A DNA stretch of 50,479 nt from Gnomoniopsis sp. IMI 355080 (lineage: Eukaryota; Ascomycota; Sordariomycetes; Diaporthales; Gnomoniaceae): positions 1-50,479 of the forward strand of contig JAPEVC010000249.1 of the NCBI GenBank assembly GCA_027946555.1. The letters are read 5' to 3'. Positions within the stretch are counted from its first letter, which is position 1. Each line of letters opens with the position of its first letter. This document shows positions 1 through 11,813 of this stretch, piece by piece. The notes beneath the pieces are model-generated. The model was not told the DNA's origin. It worked only from the letters and a program-made list of their open reading frames with translations, and made no database searches. Made by a program: the position numbers and the translations under genes.

Positions 1-588
1 CCCCCCCAGCAAGCCACCCCAGATGTCGTGGGACGCCCCATGCCAAGTCCTCTTGATATATGTTGCCTAGCCTCATTTGGTGTGCGTTGTTGCTGGTCAA
101 TTTCTTTGAAAGGAGGCACTCGAGCGCTGGTCATGTCCCTTCATGGTGTCACATATGGCATAGAGTTGTTATTTATTTAGCCGGTTCCATGCCGACTACT
201 TTGCTTGGTTTTTTTTTTTTTTTCCCTTATTCTTCTTTCACTTCTTCTTGTGTTACGATACCCAGCGACGAACGCCTTCTCCAGGGATATCGGGAGCGTT
301 GCATCTTACAGCTTGCCAGTCGGCTTTTCTCCGTAGCGGCTGGGGCCTAGAACTGTGAAGGAAGAGCGGGTAATTTCCCTGGGATTTTTAGAGCAATATT
401 TATTGAAGAGCGCTACCTGCCGTATTGCGTGTCCGGTTTGATCTTGAAAAAAAGAGGCTTGCTGCTAGCTGTATTGCTTGTGGTGGCTTTATCACTGACT
501 TCGATATTCCGCCGACAGGACATACCACTCTCCTGGTTGTTGACGAGAAGTCACCCACCAATTAATAGTGACTAGGAGACATACGCCA
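1..588. other. Left contig end, no gene seen
   Basis: The window opens with a run of seven C and continues as non-coding sequence up to the O-methyltransferase start. A T-run of about 15 lies near 210-225. I see no open frame with family resemblance and no telomeric repeat. The part next to 589 is the likely promoter and leader of the methyltransferase gene. Confidence 0.5.
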
Positions 589-2622
589 ATGCTCGGTCAC
601 CAAATAACGCCTACAATTACCCAGTCAGTAGCGAGAATGGCTAGGCGAAATTTCTCCTCGTGGTTCAGCTCCTCCTCGTCGAACAGCAGCAGCCGAGACG
701 AAGCAGCAGAAATCAAGAAACTCAACAGACGATCATTCGCAGGGTTTAGTGCACCATCACATCCTTTCAGCAAGAACAAAATCAGCAACGGACTGAGCGG
801 TCAGGTCGCTACTAATAACGGCGACCAGCCGCCGCCCATGGTGGTGCATGCTACTAAGACGGAGAGACTCTCGACGACGACCTCTAGCACAACAACGCAG
901 GCGGTGAGCGAGACTGGCATGGCTTCTGCTCCTGTTGTTAAATCCGGCGGCACGGATGGTGACGACCCCGTCAGTATGACTGCTTTGGCGGACAAGATCA
1001 GCAGGGAGACGGCCAAGCTGGAGAAGTATCTGAAGGATAATGGCCTGCCTATGCCGGACTTTGGCGTGGATGCTGCGGACGACTTCCCTAGGTTGCCGAA
1101 TGAGATGCAAAAGAGCCGGCTGGAGATAATCCATGCGACGAGGCAGCTTCGCGATCTCACTGTGGGCCCTAGGGAGGGTGTAAGATGGGGTGTAATGAAC
1201 GTAAGTTGCCTTCCAAGCTTTTGGAATCTAATGCGAAGAGAGAGAGAGAGAGAGAGACATGTGTTGACCACCTGGGTAGTTTCTCGACGTGCTCGCTCTT
1301 GGAATTATCAACAACTACGGGCTAGGTGAGTAGACAGACCTTCGAGGATTTCCTTTGACCTCCCTGGGGAAAGCAACAAGGACTAATAACACACGCCCCT
1401 TTCAGCCAAGCTCGTTCCCCTAGACCGCCCCATCGCCCTCACAGACCTCCAAAAACTCACCCCCCTCGACCCCGTCAACCTAGCCCGCACCCTCCGTACC
1501 GCCATGGCCTCCCACATCTTCACCGAGCCCTCGCCGGGAATCATCGCCCACACCGCCGCCTCACGCCTCCTCGCAACAGACGACGAGCTCTCCGCCTGGG
1601 TCGGCTTCAACAGCGAAGACATTTTCCCCGCCGCCGGCCACGTCGTGCCCGCGCTACGCACCTACCCGGAGGCGACGTCGCTCACGCGCGCCGGGTTCCA
1701 GCACGCTTTTAACACCGTCGACGTCGAGCCCATGTTTGCGACGTTCGGCAAAGACGCTGGGCGCGCGCGGCGCATGGGCCGTGCGATGGCGAGCTTGACG
1801 GGTGGCGAGGGCTATGAGGTGAGCTATTTTGTGGGCGCGTGCGATTTGGGGGAGGTCGATGCGCGTGGGGGAACGTTTGTGGATATTGGGGGCAGTCATG
1901 GGTTTGTGTGTGTGGATCTGGCAAAGAGGTGGCCCAATATGCGGTTTGTGGTGCAGGATTTGCCAAAGACGGTGGAGAGTGCGCCAAAGCCTGTGGATGC
2001 GGATCAGCAGGTTGCTGAGAGGGTGGAGTTCAAGGCGCATGATTTCTTTACGAAGCAGGATGTCGTTGCGGATGGTGAGTCCTTCTCCTCTCGTGTCGAT
2101 TCTTTTTTTTTTTTTTTTTTTTTTTTTTTCAATGCTCCCTTGGTTTTCCGGACTGGCTGGGCTCGCTACAACAACGAGGTCCCCTTTCTGTCCGGTGAAA
2201 AGTATTATGAATTTCCCCTTGCTAACAAAGAATCCGCTCCCCCACCAGTCTACTATTTCCGTTGGATCATTCATAACTACTCAACGCCCTACGCTGTGTC
2301 CATCCTTCAGAACCTGATCCCGGCTCTGAAACCCGGCGCACGCATCATCATCAACGACCACTGCCTCCGCGAGCCAGGACAGGAGAATTCCTGGGACGAG
2401 CTCATCATGCGTCGCATGGACATGGTGATGCTCACGCTGCTGAATGCGCAGGAGCGCACCGAGGCGGAATTCAGGGAGCTCTTCCGGCTGGCCGATCCGC
2501 GATTTGAATTCAAGGGCGTCACAAGAACGGACGGCTGCCGGATGAGCATTGTCGAAGCGGTTTGGATGCCGGAGAAGGAGGGCGAGGAGGAAGACAAGGG
2601 GAGCAGCGAGGGCACGGCATAG
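589..2622 (+). CDS. SAM-dependent O-methyltransferase (fungal secondary-metabolism type)
   Basis: Exons by my reading: 589-1200, 1280-1325, 1406-2074, 2249-2622, all joined in frame through GT-AG introns, giving 566 residues. Small exon 2 restores the conserved helix FLDVLALGIINNYGLAKLVP. The SAM-binding motif is FVDIGGSHGF (about residues 377-386). RWIIHNYS carries the His expected at the catalytic-base position of this family. The C-terminus ERTEAEFRELF matches the usual end of these enzymes. It should transfer methyl groups from S-adenosylmethionine to hydroxyls of a small aromatic or polyketide product in the cytosol. A start at 589 gives a Ser/Thr-rich N-terminal extension of about 129 residues. 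Typical family length fits better with the Met at 976 (about 437 residues), so the start is uncertain. The substrate cannot be read from sequence. Confidence 0.85.
1235..1257 (+). repeat. GA dinucleotide microsatellite in OMT intron 1
   Basis: A run of alternating G and A lies inside the first intron (1201-1279) of the O-methyltransferase gene. It is a simple repeat likely to vary in length between isolates. Confidence 0.8.
2103..2129 (+). repeat. 27-nt T run inside OMT intron 3
   Basis: An uninterrupted T homopolymer sits in the third intron (2075-2248). The intron is 174 nt, a multiple of three, and has no stop in the coding frame, so gene finders may read straight through it. Family comparison says it is an intron: the exons join as D-V-Y-Y-F-R-W. 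Homopolymer length may be mis-assembled. Confidence 0.85.
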
Positions 2623-3056
2623 GAGAAAGGTATTTTTTTTATTTTCTTATTCTTTTACACAACCTCAGTGGGCCACACGGCGTCTGGTCTGCACTCTTAA
2701 CGACTGATGAGAAATCCGCATCACTTCATCGTTCTTATTCTGCATAAAAAAGCTCTTACCCAGGGCATGGGAGGCAATACTTGTGGGCTCGTTATCCCTT
2801 CGGCCTGCGAGGCATGTATCGGACTTGAAACAATACGGGTTGCCGAATCTTTTGGGTTCACGTTGTGTTACCGATTGTAATTTGATAATCTCGGTCAATT
2901 GAAAAATAAAACGACTTTGAATTCAGCATTGTTTGTGTTTCGTAGTCCGGCTGGACGCCGTGAACTGGCAACATCACTAATGTAGGGCATGTGTATAAGC
3001 AACCAGCTGTGATTTCCTAATCCTTCAATAACACGCTGAGCTACAGACCTTACAAT
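2623..3056. other. Convergent intergenic region
   Basis: This separates the 3' ends of the O-methyltransferase (plus strand) and the GFA-family gene (minus strand). It should hold both 3' UTRs. I see no gene in it. Confidence 0.5.
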
Positions 3057-3723
3057 TCAATACTTCTGTTCCTTCAACGGTCCCCTCTGATGTCTTTCCA
3101 TCACTCCCTCCTTGCTAGTGACGGGAAAATCAGGAAGCCAATGGGACTTGGTCTCGATGTACTGTTCTATATAGCCCCAAAATCAGTCAGCTACATGACG
3201 ACACTCGCCTCCAACTGAATCATACACAAGCAAATTGGATGGCACTGTACACACCTTTATTGGGCGCCCACCATTCTCCTCCCTGGTCCAGTGTCCCACT
3301 CAATACCGCCACGATGCTATCTACCATCGGTGTCGTGATAAACACAGGGCTCCCGCAGTCGCCACAGAAGTGCCGGTAGACAGGCTTGCCCGAGTCGGTA
3401 TCTTTGTCCTCAAAGGTCTTGGGGCTTCCAGACGAAAGTTTGAATGTCTAGGGGTAACTTGTCAATCTGGCTCTTTGTACGAGTGCAAATTATCTACGCA
3501 TAGAAAAAAGAGAACAAGAACGAAAGAGAAAAAAAGAGACGAGGGTAGGGATGGTATGGTAGCATACTTCCTTGGGAAAAATACTCGAGTTCACCATATG
3601 CGTCCCGCTAGCCTTCTTACAGTTGATGCAATGGCAGATCACGCTATAGACTAGCTGGTCAGGTGCGGAGAGGACGTAGCGGATCTTGGCGCAGAGGCAT
3701 CCGCCGGTGAGGGAGGCGGACAT
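3057..3723 (-). CDS. GFA/CENP-V domain protein (glutathione-dependent formaldehyde-activating-like)
   Basis: Exons on the minus strand are 3723-3568, 3447-3255 and 3166-3057, giving 152 residues. The zinc ligands of the GFA fold are all visible: GGCLCAKIRY near the start, CHCINCKKASG (about residues 30-40), and HFCGDCGSP in exon 2. The joins P-K-E/T-F-K-L and N-K/E-Q-Y are in frame, and the C-terminus IETKSHWLPDF is typical of the family, so the model is complete. Members are small cytosolic zinc proteins. A few act on S-hydroxymethyl-glutathione, but most fungal members have no known substrate, so the enzyme name should be taken as a fold label. It is convergent with the O-methyltransferase, with no sign of shared regulation. 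Confidence 0.88.
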
Positions 3724-4728
3724 TTCTATTGTCGTCGTTGCTGTCTTCTTCAGAATGGTGCGTCGTGAGGGGAGCGATGGGCGGTAGAAATTTGGCGGTT
3801 CAGTTCGGGAAGATAGATAGATGGGCTGTCAAAATGTTCTAGTCTGTTGCCACGCATCTCCACAGGGTTGCTGCGTTTCCTTGCCATCTTGTCTCCGGTC
3901 GCGGGGATACGAGCATTACTTACAGTACTTGTGGAGACGGCTTCAACAAGCGTCTTAATATGCTACTGGACTTCCTAGACATATGTATACTGTCCAACTG
4001 GGAAGTCTATTCTAGTTGGATGCGATTTGACTGTGTATCGCACTTGGGGACCTTAGGTTGGGATCGTGGGTCAAGCGAGATATGAGGCCCCGAGGCTAAA
4101 ACCGGGGCCAGAAAGCGTGACATCCGCTCTCCGGTCATTTCTATCTTGACCACACCGATTTTCATCCAATCTAAGCTGACCACGGTTACCGCTTGCCATA
4201 GAATTGCTGTCAGATACATACATAGTAGTAGCATGAGCGAATGATTCCAATTCCATACTATATAGATTGAATGTCACCAGCTGTTCTTGTCGACGCCGCC
4301 TCATTGCAGAAGTCTTGCTATTCGACGCGTCCAAATTGTCTATAGTCGGAAACATAGCTGTGATCCTGGAGCGAGACAACAAAGACGCCTTCCCACTTTC
4401 TACTCGACCTCTCTCTCTTTCCTCCGAATCCTCCCTCGGTCCGAGGCAGTGTACGGAGTAGTCTCTCTTCCTATCTCAGCAAAGGCGCTTTGCAGTGCGC
4501 CTCGGCTTTCTTTTGCGTCTCTGCTATTCTCCCACCATCCTCGCCTCTCCTTTCTGCAAGTTGCTCCTTGATTTGCTACTTCCAGCTTATGTATCTACAA
4601 ATGCTCAGAATATCGGGCCTTATCTAGAAGGTCCGCAGCTAGGGCAATTCGATTGGTAGCACAAGGCCCCATCTCCTGCTTCCTGGAATTCCCATGAGCC
4701 AGGTCGTCAGGCAAAAGTTAGGGATTTT
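3724..4728. other. Intergenic, no gene seen
   Basis: One kilobase lies between the GFA-family start and the 3' end of the LRR gene. Short open frames overlap on both strands around 4000-4570, but none has a recognisable motif, clear splice structure or coding-like composition. Pyrimidine-rich stretches at 4390-4560 are probably UTR or promoter sequence. Confidence 0.4.
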
Positions 4729-6385
4729 TCAGGAGTGGTCGCCCTCCCTCTCAGTCTCAGATGGGGCCCTCGACAAGCCTCTGACATGATCGTTAACGAC
4801 GCAGGCCCATGTGCATGCTTGTCTTAAGAATGGCACCAGCCTCTCTTCTGGATTAGAGTAGAGGGGACTCATGGTGCGAACTGTGCTTGTGCGGCCAGTC
4901 TGAGAGGTGAATATGTCCCACCACTCGATCCATTGAGCGGCCGGTTTGACAACTTGTCGTTTGCATACTGTACACTGCTTAAAGCCTGCTTCGTATTGGA
5001 CATCCACGTCTTGCAAGATCTTGACAAGGTGGTCTTCCTCAGCCTCAAAATTAGGCAAGGCTATGCGACTCTCCAGACAACTGACATGCTCGGCCCAGTC
5101 GGTCTTTGCAGGGTACTTCAGCGGGATTGTTTGGAGACACAACTCAAACAGACTGAGTACCTTTGTCGGAGTGACAGTGGAAGAAGCCTGATTTGCTGTG
5201 GTAGTAAGAGTGGTCGGCAACACTGATCCTTTGTATATGTCTTCCGTCTCCAATCGCGACTGAGTGTCCGGAATTCGAAATTGTGAGAAGGAACCAAAGT
5301 GTTTCCCTTCATCAGGGGAAGATCTCCAGCCCAGATAGTGCACAGGCGTCCTGGCAACCTTCCACGCATGGAATCCATCCTCATCTACCGGTTTCCATAG
5401 CCAGCTGCGACCAGGTTGGCCCTCCATTGGTAGGTGATCGATGTCTCCCAGCAATTGTCCATGCTGGTCCGGTTGGTGAAAAGGATTTGGGTGGATGAAA
5501 AGCGTAGAGAGTTTACTGTCCGTGTCGTACAGAAGCTCGAGCAATTCCATAGGAAGGTGAGTTAACGCATTGAGGGAGACATTCAATTGCGTCAGGTTCT
5601 TTAAATTGAAGACAGCGGGCGAGATCTCGGTCAGACGATTGCCTCTCAGACTTAGCACAGTCAGGTTCTGCAGATCGAAAATAGCACCGGGACATCGAGT
5701 CAACTGGTTGTTGGAGAGGAGAATGGAGAGCTCAGGATCTGTCTGTGTAAAGGACACATTCTTCGAGACCTGAGGGATGGGCGCAACGTCTTTCAGAACG
5801 CTTATGGTACTGTTGGATATCTCCTCCAGGTTGAGGCCCCTGAAAAGTATCAGCAGCTGCAACAAAGGGTCATGACTGCGAAATGATCTGGACTAACGAC
5901 AAGTCAACGGTCAGCCGACCCCTATCCACGCACTCTCTGATAATACGTAGTGCTTGGGATTCGAGCGGATTGACGATTGGCCTCTGTGATGTGATTGAGT
6001 TGAACTGAGGCATTCTCGACGCAGCCGGTGGAGGAGGAAAGTCAGGGTCCAGGTCATCGCTGCCCATAAACACTCCACTGTCGACCTGACGTTCAAACTT
6101 CCGCTTTCCCCTCGCAACAGAAGACTCCCTAGACGTGTCGTCGATGGGTCGTTGGTCATCCCAGGTGCCGCGGTACTGCTTCTTCTGGCGAGGCCCCTGA
6201 AAGTAGTTCTCGGCTGCTGGATCGTTGTCGCTAGAAAAGATGGCAGGTTCACTAGAGTCGGAGAACATATGAGAGGCATAGCTCCGCTTCCTCTTGCTGG
6301 GTGGATGGACCTGACAGTCTTCACAGCCGTCATTATTCCTAGAAGGGTACTCCGGGAGTGTTGGTTCCTCGTCCTCCTCCGCCAT
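4729..6385 (-). CDS. Leucine-rich-repeat protein of unknown function
   Basis: Two exons, 6385-5898 and 5839-4729, joined in frame (giving D-L-S-G-L-N-L-E-E-I), encode 532 residues. The first 160 residues are polar, with a basic patch PPSKRKRSY that could be a nuclear signal. LRR units of the LxxLxLxxNxLTxLP type follow at about residues 165-265 (LTVLSLRGNRLTEISPAVF, then LTQLNVSLNALTHLP). The C-terminal half is not repetitive and contains a lone C-x2-C pair (CTVCKRQVV). LRR blocks serve protein binding, and I recognise no catalytic domain. Fungal proteins of this layout occur as single-copy genes without assigned roles. The nuclear location is inference from the basic patch. Confidence 0.8.
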
Positions 6386-7306
6386 GATCAGCCAGGGACA
6401 AACAGAGCTTGGGACTGGTATGGTGGTCCTGATGAAGCTGGTTGTAGCACTGGAAAGAGTGAACCCTTGTGAAGAACTAGTGACGACGGCCTAGTGAATG
6501 TATAGGCACTTGGAGTATAGCGTATACAGAGGAAATGAAAAAGCAAGGTGGTCGCGTGTTGAAGAGACGCGTCCCGTCAATAACGCAAGACCCACAGCCC
6601 CTGCCCCTGTATGCCCCTGTTCAGATCCACGTCGGGTGCTGCCGAAGCTGGAGTTTGCAGGGATCCCTGGCATCAGCAACTACATAGTACATCACACAAG
6701 CAAACTACCGGACAGTGGACTACATGATATCCTTCCCTGACAGCCCTTGAAAATATGTATATATCTATATATATATTTGGTTGCTCTTGAAGTGAACTTC
6801 TCAGGTGCTTATGAAGCTTGTGTTCGGTAGCCACATATCAATGCCCAGCAATGAAACTTACAGGGACGTGACATACAGACACCCAAGAAGGTGTCAGTTG
6901 GGCGGTACACATACGTTGTGTTCACAAAGCTAAACTCGGCACTGCGAGCAGATAAGTGAAGCAAACGATGGATTTTTCTATCCAAATCTGATTCCACAAT
7001 CCATCATTTGATATGTTCCGCATGTGAGGCAGCCGCGGAAGCTCGCATCGCCCGTTCGGAAGGCTGACATCAGCCACTCATCGCCTTTGTCCATGCACGA
7101 AAGAAATGTCTAATTCCCGTCAATCAACATGGACATATCCGGTGGAACGGTCAGACTCAGAAATCCGGGCACGTTTGTCAGTACTGACTGGAAAAACGAG
7201 GGACTTGATTACATATAAACCCCTGGCAACGGACGGGTCTCGTACGCAACAGCTTCCCAGTTCCGCTCATCTCGCAGGCTAGCATCGAAGCACTTATTCG
7301 ACACCC
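6386..7306. other. Divergent intergenic region between LRR and SDR genes
   Basis: This 0.9 kb region must hold both promoters, since the flanking genes point away from each other. An AT-rich stretch with repeated TATA steps lies at about 6755-6780. No gene is seen. Confidence 0.5.
7214..7219 (+). promoter_or_regulatory. Candidate TATA box of the SDR gene
   Basis: TATAAA lies 93 nt upstream of the ATG at 7307, followed by a C/T-rich leader. Position and sequence fit a fungal TATA element. There is no experimental support. Confidence 0.4.
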
Positions 7307-8261
7307 ATGGCATCCAAGAAATACGCCCTCATCACCGGCTGCAGCGAAGGCGGTATCGGCTACGCCCTCGCCTTAGAGTTCCAAAGACGCGGTGTCCACG
7401 TTTTCGCAACAGCCAGAAAACTTTCCAAGATGAGCCCACTCGAGGGTCTCCCCAACGTGACCCTGCTAGCCTTAAATGTCACTTCCCAATCTTCTATTGA
7501 AAACACTGTAGCTGTCATTTCCAAGCATACCGGTGGAACGCTTGATTACCTCGTCAACAACGCGGGCAATCAGTATGCTATGCCCGTTCTAGACCTCGAC
7601 ATCGAGTTGGCGAAGCAGATGTTCGATGTGAACTTCTGGGGAGTCTTCGCTATGATACAAGCGTTTTCTCCGCTCGTTATCGCCGCCAAGGGGACAATAG
7701 CGAATATGGCATCTATCGCAGCTTTGATGAGCCCGCCGTACCTAGGTCAGCCCAGTCTACCAGATACTGTTGAAACAAGCCACTTAATCATGAGTAGTAA
7801 CTTACGCCAGCTCCAAGGCTGCATGTGAGGTCCTCAGTGAAGGTCTCCGCCGCGAACTCGCCCCTTTCGGCGTCAAGGTCGCCACGGTCATCACAGGGGC
7901 TGTCGCTACGAATTTGCACAACAACACGCCTTTGCTGCCCCTACCAGAGGACTCTTTCTATAAGGCTGTTAAGAAACAGATTGCGGACCGTGCCAGTGGC
8001 GCAGACGTCAAACAGCACCTAGGCTCGTGCGATGTCCTTGCCGAAAAAATTGTGGGTGATTTGTTGAGGGGTGCGAGTGGGAAGATTTACCGCGGGAACT
8101 TGTCGACCCTCTTGGGAATTATCAAAAGCTACTTCCCGGAATGGATCATGGTGAGTCTTAGCGACGAATTCTGTCTGTTATAGAGTGTATCACTGAAGGA
8201 GACCTAGGATCGTCTTGCTGTTAACGGATCAGGCTTGGATAGTCTGCCCCAGAGTCACTGA
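7307..8261 (+). CDS. Short-chain dehydrogenase/reductase (AYR1-like)
   Basis: Exons 7307-7745, 7798-8150 and 8208-8261 join in frame to 281 residues. The classical SDR motifs are intact: cofactor loop TGCSEGGIG near the N-terminus, LVNNAG in the middle, and catalytic Y-A-S-S-K, which spans the first intron junction and appears only after splicing. The last exon encodes a short tail, MDRLAVNGSGLD, as in fungal 1-acyldihydroxyacetone-phosphate reductase-like enzymes. The protein should reduce a carbonyl or oxidise an alcohol using NAD(P). Resemblance to AYR1-type and 17-beta-HSD-like SDRs suggests a lipid or hydrophobic substrate, but that is inference. The gene stands alone; the nearest plus-strand gene is the MFS transporter 1.4 kb downstream. 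Confidence 0.88.
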
Positions 8262-8933
8262 ATCTCGCGATAGCAAGGCCGGTCTGCTAGAAAAGCAACG
8301 AGGACTGAACACCCGGGGGGATCGATGCCCTCAGATCCCTTTGGGGTGGCAGAATATTCCAAAGCAGAGCCAATGAATTAATCTGAGACTACAGAATGGC
8401 TGTCAGTCAAGCGAGCCTCGTGGGGCATAAGCTTACCAGGTCTGCCTCGGCGCGCGGACTTATCTTTTAACAAACCTAGGATGGCCTAAATTCGAAATAG
8501 AGCACGAAAGTCCAAAGAGGCCGGGGCATGATCGTGTGCCCTTCATCCAGTCAATAATGTGCTTTTAACCCTGAATTCCAATGCTTTGAAATCAAATACT
8601 GCCCCGTCCGAGTTCCTACTTCCGCGATGAACGCCCATCTTCACTGCACAATATGACTACACAACCTCCTCATTGCGGCTCAGACACATGTTTAATGGAA
8701 AGTAGTCATGCATTCCAATAGTAATTCTGCATCATGTATGGCTATAGTCCTTGGAGCATGTCAAATACTACTGAGATATCAAGAGCGACTCGTCAGCTTT
8801 CCAAGGGATCCACATCATAGCTGCGAACTTTTCCCTCATCACCTACACCCCATCGTCTGAAACGTGGTCCCAAAACTTATTCCGCCTCGAAAGAAATCGT
8901 GATCCTTTTCGGTCGAAATATGGCCTAGATTCA
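8262..8933. other. Intergenic, no gene seen
   Basis: Non-coding sequence between the SDR stop and a weak minus-strand open frame. No RNA gene or repeat was recognised. Confidence 0.4.
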
Positions 8934-9536
8934 CTATAGGTATACCTCTATTATCCATCGGCAACCTACATAGTCCGGGGGAAAAGGAAGGGTTGTGAAT
9001 GAGACAATATCGACTTCAACTATCTGCCAGTCGCGCAAAGATACGGGATGCCCCTTAGAACGAAACAAATCCTTAAAAATGGTATACCATGCGTAAATTG
9101 TTGTCGTGTGAGCAGAAGAAAGGTGTATCTTGCCATCGGCCTCGGGAAACATTGATCTCGCCCGGGGATAGTTCTCCGGCAAAATGCAAGCCGGCCGATT
9201 TCTGGTTGCAACACTACGACGCAGATCCCACCAGGATCTGGCACTTTCTAGGTCCGGTTCAATATGCTCCAATCCCTTTCTGCAAAATTTGTCCCCATCG
9301 CTTATCTCTGGGCAGCTGTTCTTCTGCTCAGCGTCATCCATTCTGTTGGTAGACAAAGGGTGTTGCAAGGGGGGACCACCCCATTTGCCGGTCTGCACTG
9401 CAGTGGGCACTATGAATGATATAAAGCTAATCCGGGCAGCAGTGTGCGGGCATTTCGCTAAGTACCGTACCTGAGGTCTCGATGGTTCGTCAGATAGGCG
9501 CAGATACCACACAGTATCTCCGATCTTAATTGCCAC
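8934..9536 (-). CDS. Possible hypothetical protein (weak)
   Basis: A 200-codon open frame runs 9536 to 8934 on the minus strand without an ATG at its 5' end (it opens with GTG below an upstream stop). A real gene would therefore need an upstream exon or a later Met. A possible donor GTACGG follows codons for S-R-P-Q near 9470, which would remove an internal stretch. The C-terminal half (around DWQIVEVDIVSFTTLPFP) looks protein-like, but I recognise no family. It could be a degenerate gene or chance. Confidence 0.25.
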   Translation of the reverse strand: MAIKIGDTVWYLRLSDEPSRPQVRYLAKCPHTAARISFISFIVPTAVQTGKWGGPPLQHPLSTNRMDDAEQKNSCPEISDGDKFCRKGLEHIEPDLESARSWWDLRRSVATRNRPACILPENYPRARSMFPEADGKIHLSSAHTTTIYAWYTIFKDLFRSKGHPVSLRDWQIVEVDIVSFTTLPFPPDYVGCRWIIEVYL

Positions 9537-9680
9537 GATAATGGTTGTCTCCAGGGCCCTTATCAGCGTTCACGCTTGTAGACCTTGCGATGGATAAAAC
9601 ATGCCCGTATGCATCTGCAACGTCCATCATTGCCTCTGTAGTTGTGACGTTATTGTTCCCGTGTAATTTCGAGAGTCGAC

Positions 9681-11458
9681 ATGTCTGCAGAAATATACCC
9701 CGAGCAGTCCAGCGCCATAGACAAGACCGTCACGTTGGACCATGAGAAGCAGACACTCCGCCCGGATAGGGTTGATGCAGCCTTGGAGTTCCTCAATAAT
9801 GAGAGTGGAACTGTGACAGAGGTCGACGAGAAGAAGTTGGTTCGCAAGATCGACTGGCGGATCGTGCCTTTGATGTGTGAGTGATCAGATACGCTCAAGC
9901 AAGGAGACGGTAGCTGACGTATTCTGAAGGGGCTTGTTATAACCTGCAGTATTTGGACAAGACACTGGGTGAGTAGGCCAATCCCAACTTGCTAGAAGAC
10001 CTGTGACTGACATATTTTCAGTCAACTATGCCAACGTAATGGGCCTGGAAGAAGACACAAACAGTGGGCAACCTTCTTGCCTCCGTTCGAACACCCACTA
10101 ACCCTCGTTCAGTAACCGGCGACCAGTTTTCCCAACTCGCTCTCGTCTTCTACGTAACCTACCTAGCCTTCGAACTGCCTACTGGTTATTTGATGCAGCG
10201 CCTCCCGACCGCCAAATACCTGGGCGCCAATGTCGCCCTTTGGGGCCTCATGACAGCGCTGGTCTCGACTGCCAAAAATTGGGCCGCCCTCGTTACCCTA
10301 CGCGTTCTTCTCGGTTGCTTCGAGTCCGCCGTCGCGCCTGCCCTCATCCTCATCACAACCATGTGGTACAAACGCTCCGAACAACCACCGCGCATGGGGC
10401 TGTGGTACGTCGGTACGGGCACGGGCAGCGTCATTGGCGCGCTGGCAAGCTATGGTTTCCAGCACTACACCAGCACGAGGTTCACGTCGTGGCAGATTAT
10501 GTTCCTGGTATTTGGGCTGATTACCATCGCCGTGGGGGCGCTGGTGATGGTCGTGGTGCCGGATAACCCGATGAAGTGCAAGTTTTTGACTCATGATGAG
10601 AAGATCTGGGCCATTGAGCGATTGCGAGAGAACAAGACGGGAATAGAGAACAAGCATTTCAAGGCGTATCAGGCGTTAGAGTGTATACGGGATCCGCAGA
10701 CATGGCTGATTAGTCTGATCACGATCTCGTCAAACGTTCCGAATGGCGCGGTGAGCTCCTACCAGGCGACAATCATCAAGGGTTTTGGCTATACAAGCGA
10801 GGAGACGGCATTGTTGTCGGTACCGTCCGGAGTTATTGCGATTATCTCGGTATTGAGCGCGACATACCTCGCGGGAAGGTTCAACACCCGAGGCCCCATC
10901 ATCATTACTATTGCACTTGTGGGCGGCGTTCTCGGCGGCGGCCTCCTGGCTTTTGCGCCGGACGGAAACAAGGGCGCCAAGCTGACGGGAATCTATCTGA
11001 CGAACATCGTCGGAGCGAGTCTGCCGCTGCTGTATTCGTATGCCGGTGCGAACTATGCGGGACATACAAAGAAGGTCACGATGAACGCCATTCTTCTGAT
11101 GTCTTTCTGTAAGTTGAATTGAGCTCACTCCACCAACGTACACCAGGAACTGATCTGGAGACCAGGCCTTGGGAACATCATCGGCCCCTTGACTTTCAGG
11201 GGCGCCGACGCACCGGAATACATTCCCGCGAAAATCAGCATCGTTGTCACGACTGCCTTTGCCTGCGTTGTAACCGGCCTTCTGATGATTTACTACGCCT
11301 GGGAGAACAAGAGGCGCGATAAGCTGGCTATTGAGCATGAAGAAAATAGCGAGTTCCTCGATATGACTGATAGAGAGAACTTGGAGTTCCGGGTAAGTCG
11401 CAATTCGATGTTCAGTGTCCAGACACTGCTGACTCGCTCTCGATAGTACCGCGCATAG
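9681..11458 (+). CDS. MFS transporter, Dal5/allantoate-permease-like (anion:cation symporter family)
   Basis: Six exons (9681-9876, 9930-9968, 10022-10063, 10113-11108, 11166-11392, 11447-11458) join in frame to 503 residues. The two 39-42 nt exons encode WACYNLQYLDKT and VNYANVMGLEEDTNI, the first-helix region of this family. TGDQFSQLALVFYVTYLAF and the glycine-rich segment WYVGTGTGSVIGALASYGFQH are Dal5-family hallmarks. About twelve membrane helices can be drawn. The last exon adds only Y-R-A and a stop. Relatives carry allantoate, nicotinate, pantothenate, biotin or other organic anions across the plasma membrane, and the substrate here is open. It is not obviously clustered with a metabolic gene; the SDR upstream is 1.4 kb away. 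Confidence 0.9.
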
Positions 11459-11813
11459 AATAGATTATGGTCCCGAGGGGTAGTCTCGCGCAATTTGAGA
11501 ATGGGTATTGACTAGGTCTGGGTTGTTCAACCGCCGCTGGATCGCTTTCGCATGGCACTTATCGACTGGGACTTTTGTCACGGCGTGATTCGGGGAGAGA
11601 AACGGGATGATTCCTGAGCATTATCCCGGGAGAAAGTCGAGATATCGCGGCTCCAATTCTAGAAAGGCATGACGAGGCCCCCATCTGCCGGTTCGATATC
11701 TTCCATTTTCCGATGATACAAGGCCAGTTGTCCATCGCCCATGTCCATAAGGCCTTCTTGTGCTTGAAGTAGGGGACTCGACTAGAGCTCAGGTGGTGTC
11801 CATTTTCAGTGGC
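11459..11813. other. Convergent intergenic region
   Basis: This holds the 3' UTRs of the MFS transporter (plus) and the phosducin-like gene (minus). Nothing else was recognised. Confidence 0.5.

Noticed and set aside
60..350. 96-codon plus-strand open frame at the left end
   Set aside because: It contains a run of Phe from a T homopolymer, no recognisable motif and no splice context.
757..1271. Long minus-strand frames opposite the O-methyltransferase
   Set aside because: Shadows of the real plus-strand exon; composition mirrors it and no family resemblance was found.
1654..2274. 206-codon minus-strand frame opposite OMT exon 3
   Set aside because: It runs through the intron's T tract as poly-Lys and overlaps clear methyltransferase coding sequence.
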